Origin: Mixophyes australis
Lineage: Eukaryota > Chordata > Amphibia > Anura > Limnodynastidae
Direction of reading: 5' to 3'
NCBI GenBank assembly: GCA_036250195.1
Contig: JAVHZZ010000008.1
Span: 15,443,434 to 15,507,433, forward strand
DNA length: 64,000 nucleotides
The translations under genes and the position numbers were made by a program. Shown one piece after another: positions 59,370 to 64,000 of the stretch. The notes below the pieces were generated by a model that saw only the letters and a program-made list of their open reading frames with translations, was not told where the DNA came from and did no database searches. Each line of letters begins with the position of its first letter. Position 1 is the first letter of the stretch.

Positions 59370-59706
59370 ATCATCATCATCATCACCATTTATTTATATA
59401 GCGCCACTGATTCCGCAGCGCTGTACAGACAACTCACTCACATCAGTCCCTGCCCCATTGGAGCTTACAGTCTAAATTCCCTAACACAGACAGACAGACA
59501 CACACACACACACACAGACTAGGGTCAATTTTGATAGCAGCCAATTAACCTACCAGTATGTTTTTGGAGTGTGGGAGGAAACCGGAGCGACCGGAGGAAA
59601 CCCACGCAATGACAGGGAGAACATACAAACTCCACACAGATAAGGCCCTGGTCGGGAATTTAACTCATGACCCCAGCGCAGAAGTGCTAACCACTGAGCC
59701 ACCATG
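59370..59706 (-). mobile_element. Same SINE family, minus strand
   Basis: Reads in reverse from an ATC repeat and ATATAGCGCCACTGATTCCG to GAGCCACCATGC; a few head bases are missing. Confidence 0.85.
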
Positions 59707-59887
59707 CTTATACGTTTAGGGGTTATTAGTGCTATAATGTTCAGGGTTTCTGCTGAATATAACATTTGGGCTCACTGCTAGTGGGGGCATTGTTGAGTAT
59801 GATATTTGAATAATAATGTTGGAGTTGGTAAATGAGGACTGGAAATAGATATTCATCCAAGTTTGCCTAGGTGCTAAAACACCTTGG

Positions 59888-60157
59888 TCCTGAGTCATTA
59901 AGGAGAGCAAAGCATAACAAAGGAGTAACTTTGCACCTTTGCAAAACCATGTTGCATTGGAGGGGGAGGTAAATTTAAAATGTGGGGACAGATTTATAGT
60001 TTGGTTAAGTCCTAGATGAGCTTTAAATTTCAGTGTAAATATAAAGCTATCAAGTATTTGTGTGCAGTCAGCATTTAACTTGTGTGCAAAATAATAAACA
60101 AATTCACACCCCTTGATGTGTACCAAGGTTTGTCCAGGAGAAACTTTAATGACGCAA
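59888..60157. mobile_element. MITE-C copy, opposite orientation, right end clipped
   Basis: CTGAGTCATTAAGGAGAGCA at the left; the interior appears in reverse order; ends AAACTTTAATGACGC. Confidence 0.8.
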
Positions 60158-60357
60158 GCTCCTTGTCTCTGCTTGATATTAATATTTTTATTGATACATA
60201 TAGGCCTATTATCCTGGAAACAATAGAATTCTAAGTTATAAGATGCCAATGTCAAAACTGCAACTGTCTCAGGGTCATCTGAGCCTATGGGATCCCAAAT
60301 AAAGGAAGTTCACTTTAATTTCTACTGGAGTATGAAGATTGACTGTTAGACACTTAC

Positions 60358-60537
60358 TTTGTTGTGACTTGATGGTGACATCAGGATGGCGAAATGAGTG
60401 AGATGATTACATCTGCAGGAAGTGTGGGTTTCATTTGAATATAACACCTCACAACCTTCCGTAGACCACTCTCCTTGCAGAGATTCCGGCGCATACTTCC
60501 AAAAGGCGCATTTCGCCGTCTCAGCGTCCATAGATGA
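60358..60537 (-). CDS. ADGRL4: ADGRL4 exon b: GPS motif and tethered agonist
   Basis: This exon encodes exactly 60 residues, SSMDAETAKC to SPSSHNK, in phase 0 at both ends. It carries the full GPS: CAFWKY, then GCEVLYSNETHTSCRC, then NHLTHFAILM. The four cysteines that form the two GPS disulfides are present (CAFW, GCEV, SCRC twice). The HL-T tripeptide is the expected self-cleavage site, between Leu and Thr, leaving THFAILMSPSS as the N-terminus of the membrane fragment, the tethered agonist of adhesion GPCRs. SNET offers an N-glycosylation sequon. The acceptor is CTCTTTGCAG and the donor AAA|GTAAGT. The frame is open upstream of the acceptor, but the strong pyrimidine tract and the family alignment (short linker between the last GAIN strand and CAFW) fix the start here. 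Confidence 0.95.
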
Positions 60538-61607
60538 CTGCAAAGAGTCGCATTTTAGAACATCGATGCAATTAACAGGTTTAAGAGGTGTCTTGTGCAT
60601 GTTTAATTTTTCCCTAAATGTCATTTTAAAAGTAATTTATCATTAACGTGCAGTGACGGCATTGTAACATCCACATTCCTTCCAGTATTTAAAATAAACA
60701 TCTGAAAGATGGACTTTTTTACGACTTGGTAGCAGCAATTAGTGTATTTCTGTATTTATTTATATAAATAATTATTGGGCATACAGATGATGAGAACATA
60801 TTTCCTTTGATTCTTTTTTTCTTTTTTTTTTTGCAGTTTATTTTTATAGAAATTACCAACAAAATTCGCACTGTGCGGTGGGTCTATAGGGTTACTGCAG
60901 CAGTACATTACTTTCAGACATACTTTCAAGTCCCTAAATCAAGTTACCAAGTTGCCATAGCAACTGTCCAATAAAAACCTTTCACTATAGACATATCAGC
61001 TGCAACTATAACCAGCACAAGTTTACTTAAATGCTAATTACAAAGTTTCTAAGAAACACAGCACAAGTGTACAAAAGAAAGATAGATATACTGTATAGAT
61101 TGCACAATGCAACCGACTGAATCTAAATAATAAAAAAAAAAACAGAAAATTTGCTTTCATCTTACTACAAACTAGAAACAATTCTAATTTACCCATGTTA
61201 TGTTGTCTGACTTAGAATATAGTGTATAATAATCTTCTATGCTGACATAATTATCTATTTGTGCAGAAACCATAATTATACTGACTGTTTTTTGTTTTAA
61301 TTATTCAGCAAGATATATTCACCTAAATCTAGTTGTTCAGCACGTCTAGGAATGACAATACTATGTAATGTGTTTACTTCCTTTTAATTTTCTGTTTTCA
61401 CAATTGGGACTGGTACTAGCACAAGGGGGAGTGTTGATAGCTTAGATGTTTTTAGATAAATTTAACCTCTTATTTACGCTGACATTTATAAAAGAAAAGA
61501 CATATACCGAATATTTATACATGTTAATAAAGATGTATAAAAAAACTTATTGAAAAGGCAAATAAACATTATAAGAACCACCTATTGTGTCATATATTGA
61601 AAGTGGT

Positions 61608-61780
61608 AGTGGTAGATTTACTAAAACTTCTAAAAACTAAATGTGGAGATGTTGCCCATAGCAACCAATCAGATTCTAGCTATCAGTTATGTAGTACAGT
61701 CTAGAAAATGATAGCTAGAATATGATTGGTTGCTATGGGCAACACCTCGATTATTCCTTTTTAGAAGTTTTAGTGACTCT
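61608..61780. mobile_element. Palindromic MITE-A, right end lost at a second MITE
   Basis: GTAGTGGTAGATTTACTAAA through GTTGCCCATAGCAACCAATC to AAGTTTTAGTGACTCT, where the next element begins. Confidence 0.8.
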
Positions 61781-62009
61781 GGGCCTAATTCATTATTGAT
61801 CTTATCTTGTGCAAAAGTTAAGATGCTTATTTTTAAGAAGAAACGGGGAAATAAGAGTGAAGTTAAGATGGATTTTCATCTTAAGTTAAGAAATTTTTCA
61901 CTTACGCAGTGGATTTTGCTTCTTATCTCCCTTTTCTGAGCATGCACAGAGTGGATTTGCTTAAGATAAGCAAAAAAACTGCAGATAAGATCACTAATGA
62001 ATCAGGCCC
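61781..62009. mobile_element. MITE with GGGCCTAATTCATTA termini
   Basis: Left GGGCCTAATTCATTATTGAT, right CTAATGAATCAGGCCC, with inner arms CTTATCTTGTGCAAA and AAGATAAG. TCT occurs on both flanks. Related in its ends to MITE-C but different inside. Confidence 0.8.
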
Positions 62010-62479
62010 TCTACCACCAGATGTTGAATAGGATTGACAGTAATTTTAAGTCTACACATACAACAATCTAGGTCCTTTTGGTGTGGTATGGACCACACAC
62101 TGGCAATCCACATTTAAGCTTTTGCTGGCTCCTGTGATAATACTTTCTCTTTCATAATAAAAATGCTTGCTATCTGTATTAGAAGTGATAATTTTAAAAT
62201 AAACCCAGAAATATATTCTTTAGTATTAGCAGCTGCAATTCCACAGGAATGTGACATTGTGCAGCAAGCAACTTATAAATTCACCTGTGAAAAGATAAGA
62301 GCATAACTGTTCTTCTACTGGACTACAAAACTAATTTTAAGGTCTAGTTTGTCTTCAGCCACAAACACTATTTAACATGCAAGAGCCAAAACTGTAGTTG
62401 GATTTAGAAAGACAGACAATTAACAATCCTTCATACTGCAGTATTTCCGGCATAGTAAAAACTATGGAAAATCACATAC

Positions 62480-62682
62480 CTCGAAATGTTTTAGAACAAA
62501 TGTGATTTTTTCCAGTTGGTAGAGTGAAGGTGGATTGGAGTTGATGGCTGCTGCAATAACTGGTGAATTAACGAACTCGCTTAGCTCCAAAAAATAGTCA
62601 TCTTCTGTTAACGCCTCGTTTTCAGGAGATTCAAGGAGCGAGCTAATGCTGTCATAGCGGAGAAACACGATACTTACCGTGC
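62480..62682 (-). CDS. ADGRL4: ADGRL4 exon a: C-terminal half of GAIN domain
   Basis: The first ADGRL4 exon in the window encodes about 67 residues from TVSIVFLRYDSISSLL to QLEKITFVLKHFE. It is the part of the GAIN autoproteolysis domain just before the GPS; V-x-F-x-x-Y-x-S-I-x-x-L-L is the usual strand and helix of this region in latrophilin-type receptors. On the minus strand the acceptor is a C-rich tract ending in CAG, and the exon begins with the last two bases of a split codon (probably Gly). The donor is GAG|GTATGT, phase 0. The central stretch ENEALTEDDYFLELSEF is acidic. The frame is also open across the donor for five codons, but the next exon begins in phase after the donor. Flanking introns hold a MITE and a minisatellite upstream. 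Confidence 0.9.
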
Positions 62683-62890
62683 CTGGGGGTGAACAACAAA
62701 ACGTGTAAACGCAATTGAAATAATAAGATACAATGCATCAAACATTATATATCAAAAACTAAAGGAAAGATTTCCATGAGAATTAAGATAACGTTTTTTT
62801 ATTTCAATAGAGGTGTTTTAATGTGAAATTGTCACCTAAACACAATGGAAGCTGAGCTGACATTTTGTGGATGGAGAGAAAAGACCTCAC

Positions 62891-63070
62891 GGGGTAAATG
62901 TATCAAGCTGAGAGTTTTCTGGTGGGTTTGAAAAGTGGAGATGTTGCCTATAGCAACCAATCAGATTCTAGCTATCATTTTATAGAATGTACTAATAAAT
63001 AAATGATAGCTAGAATCTGATTGGTGTTTCAAACACGCCGAAAAACTCTCAGCTTGATACATTTACCCCC
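62891..63070. mobile_element. Palindromic MITE-A, right arm shortened
   Basis: GGGGTAAATGTATCAAGC..GCTTGATACATTTACCCCC. The right arm jumps from TGATTGGT to TTTCAAAC, missing about 25 bases of the expected palindrome. Confidence 0.85.
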
Positions 63071-63071
63071 A

Positions 63072-63830
63072 TGACTATAAGTCAGATCCCATGATTATAA
63101 GTCAGGCCCATTAATATAAATCAGGCCTCATGAATATAAGTCAGGTCCCATGAATATAAGTCAGGTCCCATGAATATAAATCAGGCCCCATGAATATAAG
63201 TCAGGTCCCATGAATATAAATCAGGCCCCATGAATATAAGTCAGGCCTCATGAATATAAGTCAGGCCTCATGAATATAAGTCAAGGCCCATGAATATAAG
63301 TCAGGCCCCATGAATATAAGTCAGTTCCCACAAATATAAGTCAGACCCCATGAATATAAGTCAGGTCCCATGAATATAAGTCAGGTCCCATGAATATAAA
63401 TCAGGCCTCATGAATATAAGTCAGGCCTCATGAATATAAATCAGGTCCCATGAATAAAAGTCAGGCCCCATGAATATAAGTCAGGCCTCAGGAAATATAA
63501 GTCAGGCCTCATGAATATAAGTCAGACCCCATGAATATAAGTCAGACCCCATGAATATAAGTCAGGCCTCATGAATATAAGTCAGGCCTCATGAATATAA
63601 GTCAGGTCCCATGAATATAGGTCCCGTCCCATGAATATGTCAGGCCCCATGAATATAAGTCAGGTTCCATGAATATAAGTCAGGTCCCATAAATATAAGT
63701 CAGGCCCCATGAATATAAGTCAGGCCCCATGAATATAGGTCACGTCCCATGAATATAGGTCACGTGCCATGAATATAAGTCAGGTCCTATGACTATAACT
63801 CAGATCCCATGAATATAAGTCAGGCAGTGA
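63072..63830. repeat. 20-bp minisatellite, about 38 copies
   Basis: The unit CCATGAATATAAGTCAGGCC recurs with little drift. Two positions alternate (GGCCCCA, GGCCTCA, GGTCCCA). A few units have one-base indels or GGTCACGTC variants near the right end. Confidence 0.95.
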
Positions 63831-64000
63831 TGTCAATGATTCCTAGCAAATTGACAGCATACTGGTTTGGTGGAATGGATGCCTCCACTGTGTATTGTTC
63901 TTCCCAAAAAATAGAACCACACAAGTACCAGTCCCTCTACAGGGGGTACTCACCACACTGAAGCATAAATAAACAACTAAGTCAAAGACCGCCTATGAGA

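Larger units (their letters stand above)
55125..60357 (-). other. ADGRL4 intron between GPS and TM1-TM2 exons
   Basis: This 5,233-bp intron holds a 133-bp hAT-type MITE, a palindromic MITE, a GATA microsatellite, two MITE-C copies in opposite orientation, a minus-strand SINE and a C-run at about 58671-58684. I see nothing recognisable in 57100-57890 or 58225-59365. Confidence 0.8.
60538..62479 (-). other. ADGRL4 intron between GAIN and GPS exons
   Basis: AT-rich, mostly unique-looking sequence of 1,942 bp. The only clear repeats are two abutting MITEs (61608-61780 and 61781-62009). A T-tract lies at about 60825-60835. Confidence 0.8.
62683..64000 (-). other. ADGRL4 intron upstream of the GAIN exon (partial)
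   Basis: This holds about 200 bases of unremarkable AT-rich DNA, a palindromic MITE (62891-63070) and a 20-bp minisatellite (63072-63830). I looked for the preceding GAIN exon in the last 170 bases and saw nothing resembling it. Confidence 0.7.

Noticed and set aside
63072..63830. Regular repeat array considered as CRISPR
   Set aside because: Units are head-to-tail with no spacers; the context is a vertebrate intron.
63840..64000. Possible preceding GAIN exon at the window edge
   Set aside because: I could not find an AG-bounded frame with GAIN-like sequence; the upstream exon is probably outside.

Overview
This is a piece of a large, repeat-rich vertebrate nuclear genome, most likely an amphibian (frog). 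Coding exons are short and bounded by GT-AG introns of 1.8 to 8.3 kb. Most of the rest is decayed transposable elements and simple repeats: tRNA-headed SINEs with a LINE-like tail, several families of palindromic MITEs, a dead Tc1/mariner copy, a broken BED-finger hAT transposase, and GATA and AT microsatellites. The frog assignment rests on the general character of these repeats and on a receptor sequence close to, but clearly different from, the mammalian one. It is an inference, not a species identification.

The only gene I can support is on the minus strand: the 3' part of ADGRL4 (ELTD1, an endothelial adhesion GPCR of the latrophilin group). Eight coding exons read from high to low coordinate: 62480-62682 (GAIN domain), 60358-60537 (GPS), 54921-55124 (TM1-TM2), 47187-47407 (TM3-TM4), 45355-45421 (start of TM5), 36979-37070 (end of TM5 and third intracellular loop), 35020-35188 (TM6-TM7) and 30415-30477 (C-terminal tail and stop). 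The splice phases agree at every junction and together give 398 residues plus a stop codon with no frameshift. The N-terminal exons (signal peptide, EGF domains, first half of GAIN) must lie beyond position 64000.

Layout. 1-29.7 kb: gene-free flank downstream of ADGRL4, holding minisatellites, an inverted 1-kb TATC/GATA tract, the hAT relic, SINEs, hAT-like and PIF/Harbinger-like non-autonomous elements and one candidate conserved non-coding stretch. 29.8-30.4 kb: presumed 3' UTR, itself containing a MITE remnant. 30.4-62.7 kb: the gene, with introns carrying the Tc1 copy (itself inserted in a LINE tail), a 48-bp minisatellite, a roughly 1.6-kb inverted repeat that fills the intron between the TM3-TM4 and TM5 exons, a very CpG-rich repeat with four NotI sites, and more SINEs and MITEs. 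62.7-64 kb: the intron upstream of the GAIN exon, with a 20-bp minisatellite.

I found no bacterial-style operon, defence locus or CRISPR array. The most interesting signals are structural: the intronic inverted repeat, a MITE chimeric between two families, two SINEs sharing a near-identical 56-bp 3' flank, telomere-like motifs inside a dispersed palindrome, and several nested insertions that preserve exact target sites.
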